A stretch of DNA of 15,173 nucleotides, from the NCBI GenBank assembly GCA_031257955.1, contig JAIRNQ010000059.1:1-15173 (forward strand). The letters are read 5' to 3'. The translations under genes were made by a program, and so were the position numbers. The notes beneath the pieces are model-generated. The model ran no database searches and was not told the DNA's origin. It saw nothing but the letters and a program-made list of their open reading frames with translations. Below are positions 7,528 to 14,561 of the stretch, piece by piece (the stretch's first letter is position 1; each line of letters starts with the position of its first letter). The stretch is from Deltaproteobacteria bacterium (GTDB lineage Bacteria > Desulfobacterota > Desulfarculia > Adiutricales > Adiutricaceae).

Positions 7528-7851
7528 TCAGCGCATCATGTTATTGGGCAGTTTGGGAATTTTCGAGGCCTCATTCTGAACGGATTTCTCCGTCCGCTCG
7601 TAGGCGTCGGCGGACTCGAACAAGGCTTTTACCATCCGGCTCAGACTATCGACTCCCTCGCCGCATTTGGCATAGAGCTGCTGGAAACTGGAGTTAAAAG
7701 CGCCGGCTGCCTCCCCGGTCCACACGTTCTTCAGCGAATCTACCTGGCTTTTGGAGTTGGCTAGGCTGGTGCGGTAAGAGGCTTGGCACTTGGAGATATC
7801 CTCAGCGAAAGCTCGAAGCTGCTTTGGGTCTACTTTAATTTCATCGGCCAT
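7528..7851 (-). CDS. WXG100 family protein (107 aa)
   Basis: A typical Esx/WXG100 protein: two helices joined by a turn with W44-T45-G46, and the C-terminal export motif Y84-E-R-T-E88 (YxxxE). A short tail of about 19 residues (IPKLPNNMMR end) follows the motif. Family members form helical-hairpin dimers that T7SS ATPases recognise and export. Two Cys (22 and 63) are present, unusual for the family but shared by some of its neighbours here. AAAGGAG lies about 10 nt before the ATG. It is fifth in the run of esx genes and is followed after 13 nt by the 238-aa gene. Confidence 0.93.
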   Translation of the reverse strand: MADEIKVDPKQLRAFAEDISKCQASYRTSLANSKSQVDSLKNVWTGEAAGAFNSSFQQLYAKCGEGVDSLSRMVKALFESADAYERTEKSVQNEASKIPKLPNNMMR

Positions 7852-7880
7852 GGAGTATACGCTCCTTTTTTTTGTAGGCT

Positions 7881-8010
7881 TTAACCCTTAGCCATCTTTG
7901 CCCCGATGGCCTCGGGGCCTCGGTGCCCCTGGGCGGCCAGATCGGCCTTGGAGTTGGTATTGACGCTAGTGGATTAGGCATCCGAACAAAGCCGGATAGC
8001 CTCGGCCAAA
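7881..8010 (-). pseudogene. Decayed partial copy of the neighbouring WXG100 gene (3' end)
   Basis: This stretch is a diverged tandem copy of the last 38 or so codons of the esx gene at 8018-8323. In the matching frame it reads LAEAIRLCSDA, a TAA stop, STSVNTNSKADLAA, an in-frame 18-nt insertion, then EAIGAKMAKG and a stop. The intact gene has LAEAIRGCSEALTSSVNTYSKADLAASEAIKAKMAKG split by none of these. The early stop is one base away from the Leu codon of the intact copy (TTA to TAA). The Tyr of the export motif is changed to Asn. GTAGGCTTTA at 7874-7883 and 8011-8020 marks the repeat ends, giving a 137-bp offset. No start codon or ribosome site belongs to it. Confidence 0.88.
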
Positions 8011-8017
8011 GTAGGCT

Positions 8018-8323
8018 TTACCCCTTGGCCATCTTGGCCTTGATGGCCTCGGAGGCGGCCAGATCGGCCTTGGAGTAGGTATTGACGCTAGAGGTTAAGG
8101 CTTCCGAGCAACCCCGGATGGCCTCGGCCAGAAGCTGAAAATTCCTGGAATTTTCCTGGTAGGCTTTCTGGTAGGCTTGTGACCCCTCTCCCGTCCACAT
8201 CTTGGGCAACCTAGCCATAAGCTCGTCAAGCTTTTTCTTGTTATTGCCCATAGAGGCGTAGATTTTCTCTAACTCAGTGGCTACGCCCTTCATTTTTTGC
8301 AAATTGACCGTACTTAGGGCCAT
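8018..8323 (-). CDS. WXG100 family protein (101 aa)
   Basis: A canonical Esx protein with W43-T44-G45 at the helix turn and the export motif Y83-S-K-A-D87 (YxxxD), followed by a short helical tail ending AKMAKG. Length is standard for the family. It begins 16 nt after the 97-aa esx gene, with AAGAGG in the gap as its ribosome site. The pair is therefore probably co-translated and may form a heterodimer: this partner carries the export motif while the 97-aa one does not. Its 3' end has been duplicated just downstream as a pseudogene. Confidence 0.93.
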   Translation of the reverse strand: MALSTVNLQKMKGVATELEKIYASMGNNKKKLDELMARLPKMWTGEGSQAYQKAYQENSRNFQLLAEAIRGCSEALTSSVNTYSKADLAASEAIKAKMAKG

Positions 8324-8339
8324 GGTGTTTTACCTCTTG

Positions 8340-8633
8340 TCAGATGTTTTTGGAGGCATTTTTAGCCGCCTCGTCGGCTTCTTTCAGCTTCTTGGCGGCG
8401 TTTCGGAGAAACTCTGCGGTATTCCGCATATAATTGGCTTTTTTGGAAAGATCCTCACAGGCGGCTTTGACATAGTTGCGGTAGGCGGTCGCTGCCCTTC
8501 CGGTCCAAGCGGCCCCGATATTGTCCGAGATCTCAGTCATCTTGCGGCAGGTGTTGTTTTGCATGTCGGTGGCCAACTGATCCAACGTCTTTGCTTGAGC
8601 CATCGTTTTGTTAAAATCAAACGAAATCGCCAT
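8340..8633 (-). CDS. WXG100 family protein without C-terminal export motif (97 aa)
   Basis: An Esx protein with W43-T44-G45 between two predicted helices. The C-terminal part (about 60-97) is Ala/Lys-rich and has no YxxxD/E; the only late Tyr (68) is followed by Thr at +4. In known Esx heterodimers only one partner needs the signal, so pairing with the following 101-aa protein is plausible. AAAGGAG lies 8 nt before the ATG. Upstream, a 169-bp gap with two strong hairpins separates it from the 108-aa esx gene. Confidence 0.92.
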   Translation of the reverse strand: MAISFDFNKTMAQAKTLDQLATDMQNNTCRKMTEISDNIGAAWTGRAATAYRNYVKAACEDLSKKANYMRNTAEFLRNAAKKLKEADEAAKNASKNI

Positions 8634-8667
8634 AGTTAGCTCCTTTTCGTGGTCTTGGCGCGGGCCC

Positions 8668-8732
8668 GGCGGCTTTGGGCGCCCAAGGCGGCCCTGCCCG
8701 GCCGCCGTTTAGGTTGGGCACCCAAAGCCGCC
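8668..8732. repeat. Strong nested inverted repeat in the esx intercistronic gap
   Basis: Outer arms of 19 bp, GGCGGCTTTGGGCGCCCAA (8668-8686) and TTGGGCACCCAAAGCCGCC (8714-8732), pair at 18 of 19 positions. Inside, GGCGGCC (8687-8693) pairs perfectly with GGCCGCC (8700-8706) around a 6-nt loop, so almost the whole element is one long stem. No T-run follows on either strand, which argues against a simple terminator. It lies just upstream of the 97-aa esx ribosome site and looks like a REP-type or mRNA-processing/stability element. Confidence 0.85.
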
Positions 8733-8777
8733 CTTCGCCCGGACTCGGCCGAGGCTTTGGGAAGCAGTTCGCTAAAC

Positions 8778-8794
8778 GGTGCCCCTCAGGCACC
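8778..8794. repeat. Small hairpin just downstream of the 108-aa esx gene
   Basis: GGTGCC (8778-8783) and GGCACC (8789-8794) form a 6-bp stem with a 5-nt loop, starting 8 nt past the stop of the 108-aa gene on the minus strand. It could protect the 3' end of that cistron after processing. Confidence 0.5.
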
Positions 8795-8802
8795 CGGTGG
8801 GC

Positions 8803-9129
8803 TTATCGCATGGCCCGATCAAATTTTAGCGACTTGCTCGTCTCCTGTATGTTTTTCTCCGTTTTGTCGTAAATACCGGCCATTTCGTAAAGAACGCCTT
8901 TATAATTGGCCAGGGACCGCAAAAGTTCTTCCCGGCTCCGCAAAACGGAATCTACTATGCCTTTGAGGTCGTCCGAGGTTTCCCCTTGCCAGCTTCCCCG
9001 AAGCCCTTGCATAACCTTGGCCCATTCTTGGAAACACCCGTCGATTTCCTTGGCTATCGCCGCGCAAGTGTCGGCGGTGGATATGAAAAGTTTTGTATCG
9101 ATTCTGGCGTCTGTTCCGGCGGTCGCCAT
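8803..9129 (-). CDS. WXG100 family protein with WQG turn (108 aa)
   Basis: An Esx-type helical hairpin with W47-Q48-G49 at the turn and export motif Y87-D-K-T-E91 (YxxxE), followed by a 17-residue charged tail ending FDRAMR. It carries Cys22 and Cys32. GGAGG lies about 7 nt before the ATG. It is flanked on both sides by hairpin-rich gaps of 147 and 169 bp, so its dose may be set separately from the other esx genes. The sequence differs clearly from the 97/101-aa pair, and its tail is closest in style to the 107-aa protein (both end in a short Met-Arg tail). Confidence 0.92.
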   Translation of the reverse strand: MATAGTDARIDTKLFISTADTCAAIAKEIDGCFQEWAKVMQGLRGSWQGETSDDLKGIVDSVLRSREELLRSLANYKGVLYEMAGIYDKTEKNIQETSKSLKFDRAMR

Positions 9130-9151
9130 TGTCTTCCTCCATTTTGTCCAG

Positions 9152-9171
9152 GGCCCAACCAGTGTTGGGCC
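9152..9171. repeat. Perfect hairpin upstream of the 108-aa esx gene
   Basis: GGCCCAAC (9152-9159) and GTTGGGCC (9164-9171) form a perfect 8-bp stem with loop CAGT. It lies 22 nt upstream of the esx ATG at 9129, close to the ribosome site, and is not followed by a T-run. Confidence 0.6.
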
Positions 9172-9256
9172 AAAGTCGGCAAGGCCAAAGTATTCATGGC
9201 CTAAGTCGTCAGGACTAAAGCCGTCAAAGCCAAAGTATTCTAGACCTAAGCCGTTG
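9167..9256. repeat. Degenerate 15-bp tandem repeats in the esx gap
   Basis: Six short units share a CC(T/A)AAG core. Type A (about GGCCTAAGTCGTCA) occurs near 9168, 9197, 9212 and 9243. Type B (GGCCAAAGTATTC-like) occurs near 9183 and 9228. CCAAAGTATTC is exact at 9185-9195 and 9230-9240, 45 bp apart. No frame with a start runs through it, so it is not coding. Confidence 0.6.
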
Positions 9257-9272
9257 TGGGCGCGGCTTAGGT
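9244..9272. repeat. Perfect 10-bp hairpin after the 99-aa esx gene
   Basis: ACCTAAGCCG (9244-9253) and CGGCTTAGGT (9263-9272) form a perfect 10-bp stem with a 9-nt loop. It sits 4 nt past the stop of the 99-aa gene on the minus strand, with no T-run after it. The left arm is the last unit of the short tandem repeats. Confidence 0.65.
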
Positions 9273-9276
9273 AAGG

Positions 9277-9576
9277 TCAGCGGAGGGCGCTCACGCTGGC
9301 CACAACTTCGTTTTCGGTCTTGTCAAAATCTGTGGCGCTTTCCTTTAAGACGGTGTTGAGCTCCATCAGCTGGGAGATCATTTCCTGGGCCGCTTCTATG
9401 TCTAATCTGTAAGTAGACATAAACCCGGCTTTGACTTCAGAAACCCATCCTTTGTCCAGGTTTTCTATGGCGCCCGCGAATTTCATCACTTGAGCGTTCA
9501 TCCTGTCCACGATTCCCTCTAACTGGCCGGCCACGGCCAGAATTTTGTCAGAATCAACATTGCTGGTATCCGACAT
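9277..9576 (-). CDS. Esx/WXG100-like protein with divergent WVS turn (99 aa)
   Basis: The protein has the WXG100 size and helix-turn-helix layout, but the turn reads W44-V45-S46 instead of WXG and the export motif is F84-D-K-T-E88 (FxxxE) instead of YxxxE. Both changes are conservative versions of the usual signature, so it may be a dedicated partner rather than a free substrate. The frame is open to 9678, but AAGGAGG at 9582-9588 points to ATG 9576, and the extra 34 residues would be an antisense-like Arg-rich run inside the yukD-like gene. It starts 11 nt after that gene stops, and the ribosome site overlaps the stop. It is the first of the five esx genes. Confidence 0.85.
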   Translation of the reverse strand: MSDTSNVDSDKILAVAGQLEGIVDRMNAQVMKFAGAIENLDKGWVSEVKAGFMSTYRLDIEAAQEMISQLMELNTVLKESATDFDKTENEVVASVSALR

Positions 9577-9581
9577 ATCGG

Positions 9582-9588
9582 CCTCCTT
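9582..9588 (-). promoter_or_regulatory. Ribosome binding site that fixes the 99-aa esx start
   Basis: AAGGAGG on the minus strand ends 5 nt before ATG 9576 and overlaps the TGA of the upstream yukD-like gene. It selects the short form and indicates translational coupling. Confidence 0.8.
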
Positions 9589-9842
9589 CAAAGCAAAATA
9601 ATGGCGTCGCCGCTGGTGACCCCGACATCGCCCAAGATCTCGAAATCCCGCAGGAGGCCTTCCAGTCCCCTGGAACAAAATAGAACGCTCGACGGGTCGG
9701 CGAAGATCTCCCGCCCTTCCACGGCTGAAATCTGGGCGATAAATTGTTTTTTCACCTTGCCCACGGACATAACGCTGTCGGCGGCGAACTCATAGGTCCT
9801 GGCGAGGCCCGGAACCTGCACGTCCAAATATATTTTGGCCAA
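9588..9842 (-). CDS. YukD/EsaB-type ubiquitin-like T7SS accessory protein
   Basis: An 84-residue protein with a beta-grasp pattern: it starts (M)AKIYLDVQVPGLARTYEF, has the charged helix VGKVKKQFIAQI, and ends LGDVGVTSGDAIILL. That ending is the hallmark of ubiquitin-like YukD/EsaB proteins, where G-x-x-x-GD precedes the last strand. It lacks a C-terminal di-Gly, as YukD does. YukD and EsaB are cytoplasmic accessory proteins of T7SSb. The longer open frame to 10031 overlaps the ATPase gene, is Arg/Ser-rich and has no ribosome site. AAAAGGAG at 9853-9860 points to TTG 9842. The neighbours (EssC-type ATPase before, esx gene 11 nt after) support the call strongly. Confidence 0.82.
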   Translation of the reverse strand: MAKIYLDVQVPGLARTYEFAADSVMSVGKVKKQFIAQISAVEGREIFADPSSVLFCSRGLEGLLRDFEILGDVGVTSGDAIILL

Positions 9843-9852
9843 TTTTCCGTTT

Positions 9853-9860
9853 CTCCTTTT
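9853..9860 (-). promoter_or_regulatory. Ribosome binding site for a TTG start
   Basis: AAAAGGAG on the minus strand lies 10 nt before TTG 9842, the only start near the first strand of the ubiquitin-like fold. The next in-frame ATG would remove about a third of the domain. Confidence 0.7.
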
Positions 9861-9867
9861 CTGACGG

Positions 9868-9899
9868 CTTATCGGCCAGGGCTCTGCCCGACCGATAAG
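9868..9899. repeat. Hairpin between the ATPase and yukD-like genes
   Basis: CTTATCGG (9868-9875) and CCGATAAG (9892-9899) form a perfect 8-bp outer stem. GGGC (9879-9882) and GCCC (9886-9889) close a small inner stem with loop TCT. On the minus strand it comes 25 nt after the ATPase stop and just before the yukD-like ribosome site; no T-run follows. It could lower read-through or translation of the distal genes, or protect the 3' end of the long upstream message. Confidence 0.65.
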
Positions 9900-9924
9900 G
9901 GCGCCGCTTGACAATGCCGTTTCG

Positions 9925-12900
9925 TTAGCCGACCAAAGGCGTGACGATCCGGACCATTTTCCCGTCCGTTCCCAGGGCGTAAGCCGTTCCCGTCGGGAGC
10001 TGGCGAACGCTATCGGCCGCCGACATTTCAAAGTTCAACAGACTCTGCTGGTCGAACATGCCTCCCAGATGGAGGCCCCGACCCCAGCCGGCCCAGACGC
10101 GGGCGGCCGCGTACCTGGCAGAGTCGGAATAATCGTCGGGGGTGGCGGAGGCAAAAAAACAGATCTTGTGTTCTCGGCCCTTTTCCAGAGCCGTCTCCAC
10201 AAATCCGCCCATATCCAGGTTGGGGCTGTAGACGGCCCTAAAAAAATCACCCATACCGTCAACGATAATGACTATGCGCTTAAATTTCCCCAGGGCCTCG
10301 GCCACGTTTTGGCCGGCGTCTCGGGCGTCGTTGACCTCTTTGTTCCGTTCCATGAACTCGGGAACCAACACGCTTTCCATCAGTTCAAACAATTCGGTGT
10401 CATCATGGACCACTTTATCGAACAGGCCGGAATTCTCCAGAGGCCCGCCAGGGCTCTCGAACAGATAGAGCCGGGCGTCTCCGGCTTTGGCCTGTTTGGC
10501 GACCGACAGAAGGAAGTTGGTCTTTCCGGTTTGCCCGGCGCCACTGACGCTGTAACAAAATTCTTGGTCAAGGGGCAACGATACGAGTTTACCCTCATCC
10601 TCAGTCACTCCAAGGGCGATAAACCCTTCCGGAAGCGCGGCGACGTCGCTTCGGCGGATAAATTCCTCGTAGGTGATGTTCTGGAAACTGTCACCGAGTT
10701 TTTTGACCCCGGTCCCGGACATACCGGCGGTTAAGGTCGCGAACTGGCGGCGAAGCGTTTGGGCCAACGAAAGGCCCGGCTCCTCGCGAACGCAAAGGGC
10801 GGTCTGGAACTCCACCGGAAGCGGGGCTTTGATGAGACCGCGACCAGGCGTTCTGCCTTCGGGAACGATTTCGGTATGGTCGCCGATAACGGCCTCATAC
10901 TCAAAGCGGTCCGGCATCTGGAGGGCCACGCCGGCCGTGAAGTTCTGGCGGATCCGGCTCCTGAGTTCCCCGGAATTGTTCATGGAAAGGACGAGATATA
11001 TCCCGTAACTGGCCGCCTCGCGGGAAAGCTGGGAAAGGTTGTCCTCATATTGTTCGTAGCTTTCGATAAAAGCCACGTAGTTGTCTATGAAAAACAAAAT
11101 GGCGGGGCAGTCGCTCTTTTGAGTGACATACTCGCGAAAAGATCCGATGCCATCCCTCGAAAAATCGCTTTTCCGCTTGGCCAAAGTTTTCCTGAGAAGG
11201 TCAAAAACCTCTTGGATTTTGTCGTCGTCTCCCTCAAAAAGGACACCGCCGACGTGAGGGAGGCTGGCGAAGACGGCCATGGTACGGCTTGAAAAGTCGG
11301 CGATGTAAACGTTAACCTCTTCCGGGCTATACCTGGAAACGGCCCCGTATATGAGGGTCTGCAGAAGGGTTGTCCTGCCGGAACCGCCGGCCCCGCAAAG
11401 GAGCAGGTGCCCATCGACGAGAAAATCCACTGACACCGGGTATTGGTTTTGCCCTTCGGGATTGTCGGCCAACCCCAAAGGCAGCGACAGGGAGAAGCCT
11501 TCCGGTTTGGGGATGTCCCCGAGTTCCTCAAGATAGATGGTCTTGGGAAGCGGCGGCATCCAAATTTGCTTTATGGGCGGGATGCTGTTTTCTTCGGCAA
11601 TTTGGGCCGTGTATTTGACTACGGCGTCAAGTTGGGTCAGTTTAGCGATGTTGTCCGACTTCTTTTCCTTCTTTCGCTTCGGTACCCCACTTTTGCCTAT
11701 AAGGTTTAAGAGTTCCACTTTGACGTTTTTGTCGTCGGTAAAGGGAACATTGGGTTCGTATTCGGCGCCCGACCAGCCGGACTGAAACTCCTCAAATATT
11801 TCGTCGTTGCCGACCTGAAAGTAACCGCGCCCGGTGCCCGTTATGAAGGCCGCGTCGGGGCGTTTGAGCATCTCGCTCGAGTCCTGCTTGTCCGCCACCC
11901 TAAGGCACAGCCTAAAGCGGGTGTTGGACCAGATTTCGTCGTCGACCACGCCGGAAGGTTTTTGGGTGGCGAGGATCAGGTTAACCCCCAATGAACGGCC
12001 CACCCGGGCGGCCGACACCAGCGCCCTCACGAATTCCGGCTGTTCTTTCTTTAGCTCGGCGAATTCGTCGGCGATGATCAGTAGGTGCGGCATGGGATCC
12101 GTCGCGACGCCGGAACGGTAAAGTTCGATGTAGGCGTCAATGTGCTTGACCTTGTATTCGTTAAATATCCGCTGGCGGCTTTTGATCTCCGCGTTGATAG
12201 ACAATAGCGCCCGGTTGGTGGCATTCCCGCCCAGGTTGGTGATGACGCCGGAGAGATGGGGAAGCCCCAGGAAGCTCTGGGCCATCCCGCCGCCTTTGTA
12301 ATCTATCAGGATAAAGGCGATCTCGTGGGGGTGGTAGTTAACCGCCAAGGAAAGGATGTAGCTCTGGAGGGTTTCGGATTTACCCGAACCGGTTGTCCCG
12401 GCGACAAGCCCGTGGGGCCCGTGATACTTTTCGTGGATGTCCAAAAACAGCGGTTGGCTTCCGGATTTGCAACCCACCATTGACTTCATGCTTTCATAGG
12501 TGCGGTTTTCCAGCCATTTGTGGAGAATTCCCAGCTCTTCCACTTTTGATGTTTTGTACATATCCATAAAGGTTAAAATCTCGGGAACCGCCGACGACAC
12601 GTTAAGTTCCCTGACTCGGTAAGAGGAGAGCTTGCGACCGAAGAAATTAATGTCGTCTTGGGAGACGTAATCGAAGGTCACGAATTCCCTTTGAGGAAAA
12701 GAACCTATGGTGCTATAAAAGCCGCTGTATTCTGGGTCGTCCCGAATAACTGCCGTACAGCCGGAGGGCAACCGGTCAGTGGAGCCTACCAGGAAAACGA
12801 CCGTGAGGCCAATTCCCTGGGGAGGGTTCATGAGGTATTTGGCGATGGGCTCGTTTTCCACCAGCGACCAGTCGCCGATCTCGACCACGTAATGGGGAAG

Positions 12901-14529
12901 GACCTTGGCGTTATCGTTTTTATTTTCGGCGCCGCTTTGGCGTTCCAGGCGGTCCCGGATCACGCCACTCAAAAAATACATTACGTCACCGACGGTATTT
13001 TTGTCGTTGGCGAGCAAACGAACGCTACCGTCGGGCGACCAAGTATGGGGAATGAAGCGGAAATAATCCCAATTGTCGCTCTCCCTGATTGGGTAGACGC
13101 AGCATAGGCGAACATCGGTATACGGGTGGAGTCCGGTGATTTGGACGGCCAGGAGTCTGCTGATTAGCAGCGCCCTTTCTCGGTTTTCGCTGACGATCCC
13201 CACCATCGAATTATGGTACAGGGACAGATCCACCGGCACTTTCCTAAGAACGGCCATAGCCTCCTTGATGGCGTCAACTTTATCGTTTAAGGGATCGTAG
13301 ACCGCCTGGAGCTGTTCTTTGGGAACGACGATAGTGTTTGGGGAAGGTATGTCGCCGATGCCCGTGCGGAAGCTTAAAAAATCCTCATGGGTGGCGCTCT
13401 TCTCCCAAAGCCTGGGAGAACCGTCCCTGGCAAAGGCGATCACCTCTTCGGAGGACGGAAGCATTCTGGCCAGAATCCCCCGATTATGCTCCGTGCGTTC
13501 TTTGATGCGGGTGGCGATTTTGGCCAGATACTCGGTGTAAGAATTGACCCGCCCGCTCTCGGTCTCGGCCTCTTCTTTCTTCTGGTAGCGGATGTTGATG
13601 ATGGCCCACATCGCCCCCATTACCGCGGAGCCCACGGACATGATGAGCCCGCTAACCATGGAACCCTGCCCGCCCATCATCATGGCCCCGGCCACCATGG
13701 GAATCATCATCGTGAAAGCCGGTCCGACGGTAAACAGTATGGGTTGTCGTTTCTGCTGGCTTTTGCTAGGCGCTTTCTCGATGCTGAAAGACTCTGAGTC
13801 CAGTTTTTCCAAGTTGCGCGGGGCCCGAAGGAAAAACGTTTCTTCCCCGATGGCCTCGGCCTGTTCGTCCGTCTCGGAGGCGGCGTCTATGGCGATGGGC
13901 TTAATCTTGAGGTCATCGGCCATCCGGCTCCCCTTAGGGTTGTTGATGGCCAAGATATTTCCCAGATAGACGATTTTTAGGCCTATTATGTAAACCACGT
14001 CTCCGTATTTTAGTTCTCTATCCCCCGTCAAGAGCCTTCCGTTAACGAAGGTACCATTGACGCTGCCCAGATCCCTGACAAAAGCCCTACCGCCATCCTC
14101 GATGATTTCGGCGTGCTTGGGCGAACAAAACTGGTTGCCATAGGTGATGACGTTGCCTTCGGCGCTGCCTATTTTTACCCAGGGGCATAATTTAAAGTCC
14201 AGCAAAAACTTGTCAAACTGGGTGTTCCCGGCGTCAGCCTCGTCCACGGTGACCGAAAAAACCGTGTCGGTTCCGGCTAGCGGACAATTTAAGAGAAGTC
14301 CGGGTTTTAAATCCACCTTGGCTTGCGGACGCTCGTTTAAGGTAAGGCCGAACTGTTTCGAGCCGCTTAAACTCCAGACGTTGTTCCACACTTCCAAAGG
14401 CAAGGTAATGTCCTCCCGCCAACCGCTGACATGCGGCCTAATGTCAATGGGCGAGGTTTTATTGTTTACGGCGGGAAGATAGATCTCCTGAAAGCCGTTT
14501 TCAAAAACTAGCGTCAACAGCAAACTCAT
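9925..14529 (-). CDS. essC: EssC/YukB-type T7SS motor: FHA, two TM, three FtsK/SpoIIIE ATPase domains
   Basis: The 1534 residues match the length and order of T7SSb EssC. Residues 1-100 resemble the first, degenerate FHA-like domain. Residues 117-191 are a clear FHA domain (S136, H139, then SVNGT at 156-160). Two TM helices lie at about 263-284 and 291-312. ATPase 1 has Walker A 711-718 (GTTGSGKS), Walker B 816-822 ending D821-E822, and looks catalytic. ATPase 2 has GAGGSGRTT at 1046-1054, with Arg for the Lys, and D1149-N1150 in Walker B. ATPase 3 has GAGQTGKT at 1330-1337 and D1424-G1425. In known homologues the motor sits in the inner membrane, and the last ATPase domain binds Esx export signals. 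AAGGAG lies 8 nt before the ATG. The gene lies 32 bp after the truncated gene and is followed by the yukD-like and esx genes. Confidence 0.95.
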   Translation of the reverse strand: MSLLLTLVFENGFQEIYLPAVNNKTSPIDIRPHVSGWREDITLPLEVWNNVWSLSGSKQFGLTLNERPQAKVDLKPGLLLNCPLAGTDTVFSVTVDEADAGNTQFDKFLLDFKLCPWVKIGSAEGNVITYGNQFCSPKHAEIIEDGGRAFVRDLGSVNGTFVNGRLLTGDRELKYGDVVYIIGLKIVYLGNILAINNPKGSRMADDLKIKPIAIDAASETDEQAEAIGEETFFLRAPRNLEKLDSESFSIEKAPSKSQQKRQPILFTVGPAFTMMIPMVAGAMMMGGQGSMVSGLIMSVGSAVMGAMWAIINIRYQKKEEAETESGRVNSYTEYLAKIATRIKERTEHNRGILARMLPSSEEVIAFARDGSPRLWEKSATHEDFLSFRTGIGDIPSPNTIVVPKEQLQAVYDPLNDKVDAIKEAMAVLRKVPVDLSLYHNSMVGIVSENRERALLISRLLAVQITGLHPYTDVRLCCVYPIRESDNWDYFRFIPHTWSPDGSVRLLANDKNTVGDVMYFLSGVIRDRLERQSGAENKNDNAKVLPHYVVEIGDWSLVENEPIAKYLMNPPQGIGLTVVFLVGSTDRLPSGCTAVIRDDPEYSGFYSTIGSFPQREFVTFDYVSQDDINFFGRKLSSYRVRELNVSSAVPEILTFMDMYKTSKVEELGILHKWLENRTYESMKSMVGCKSGSQPLFLDIHEKYHGPHGLVAGTTGSGKSETLQSYILSLAVNYHPHEIAFILIDYKGGGMAQSFLGLPHLSGVITNLGGNATNRALLSINAEIKSRQRIFNEYKVKHIDAYIELYRSGVATDPMPHLLIIADEFAELKKEQPEFVRALVSAARVGRSLGVNLILATQKPSGVVDDEIWSNTRFRLCLRVADKQDSSEMLKRPDAAFITGTGRGYFQVGNDEIFEEFQSGWSGAEYEPNVPFTDDKNVKVELLNLIGKSGVPKRKKEKKSDNIAKLTQLDAVVKYTAQIAEENSIPPIKQIWMPPLPKTIYLEELGDIPKPEGFSLSLPLGLADNPEGQNQYPVSVDFLVDGHLLLCGAGGSGRTTLLQTLIYGAVSRYSPEEVNVYIADFSSRTMAVFASLPHVGGVLFEGDDDKIQEVFDLLRKTLAKRKSDFSRDGIGSFREYVTQKSDCPAILFFIDNYVAFIESYEQYEDNLSQLSREAASYGIYLVLSMNNSGELRSRIRQNFTAGVALQMPDRFEYEAVIGDHTEIVPEGRTPGRGLIKAPLPVEFQTALCVREEPGLSLAQTLRRQFATLTAGMSGTGVKKLGDSFQNITYEEFIRRSDVAALPEGFIALGVTEDEGKLVSLPLDQEFCYSVSGAGQTGKTNFLLSVAKQAKAGDARLYLFESPGGPLENSGLFDKVVHDDTELFELMESVLVPEFMERNKEVNDARDAGQNVAEALGKFKRIVIIVDGMGDFFRAVYSPNLDMGGFVETALEKGREHKICFFASATPDDYSDSARYAAARVWAGWGRGLHLGGMFDQQSLLNFEMSAADSVRQLPTGTAYALGTDGKMVRIVTPLVG

Positions 14530-14561
14530 TTAGCCACTCCTTATCCCTTGCTCGCGAACGG

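Noticed and set aside
7855..7860. GTATAC near the 107-aa esx start, as in the left-edge array
   Set aside because: Only a single hexamer matches, with no inverted repeat or flank similarity, so chance is sufficient.
8649..8966. Plus-strand frames of 105 and 65 residues through the hairpin-rich gap
   Set aside because: They run through the inverted repeat and antisense to an esx gene; low-complexity translation.
9577..9678. 34-residue N-terminal extension of the 99-aa esx gene
   Set aside because: It lies inside the yukD-like gene, is Arg-rich, and the ribosome site is just before ATG 9576.
9588..10031. 147-residue form of the yukD-like gene
   Set aside because: The first 63 residues overlap the ATPase gene, are Arg/Ser-rich and lack a ribosome site; the TTG start fits better.
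10069..10734. 221-residue plus-strand frame, and similar long frames at 10759-11292 and 12658-13107
   Set aside because: All are antisense to the EssC-type gene in G+C-rich codons, without ribosome sites or recognisable domains.
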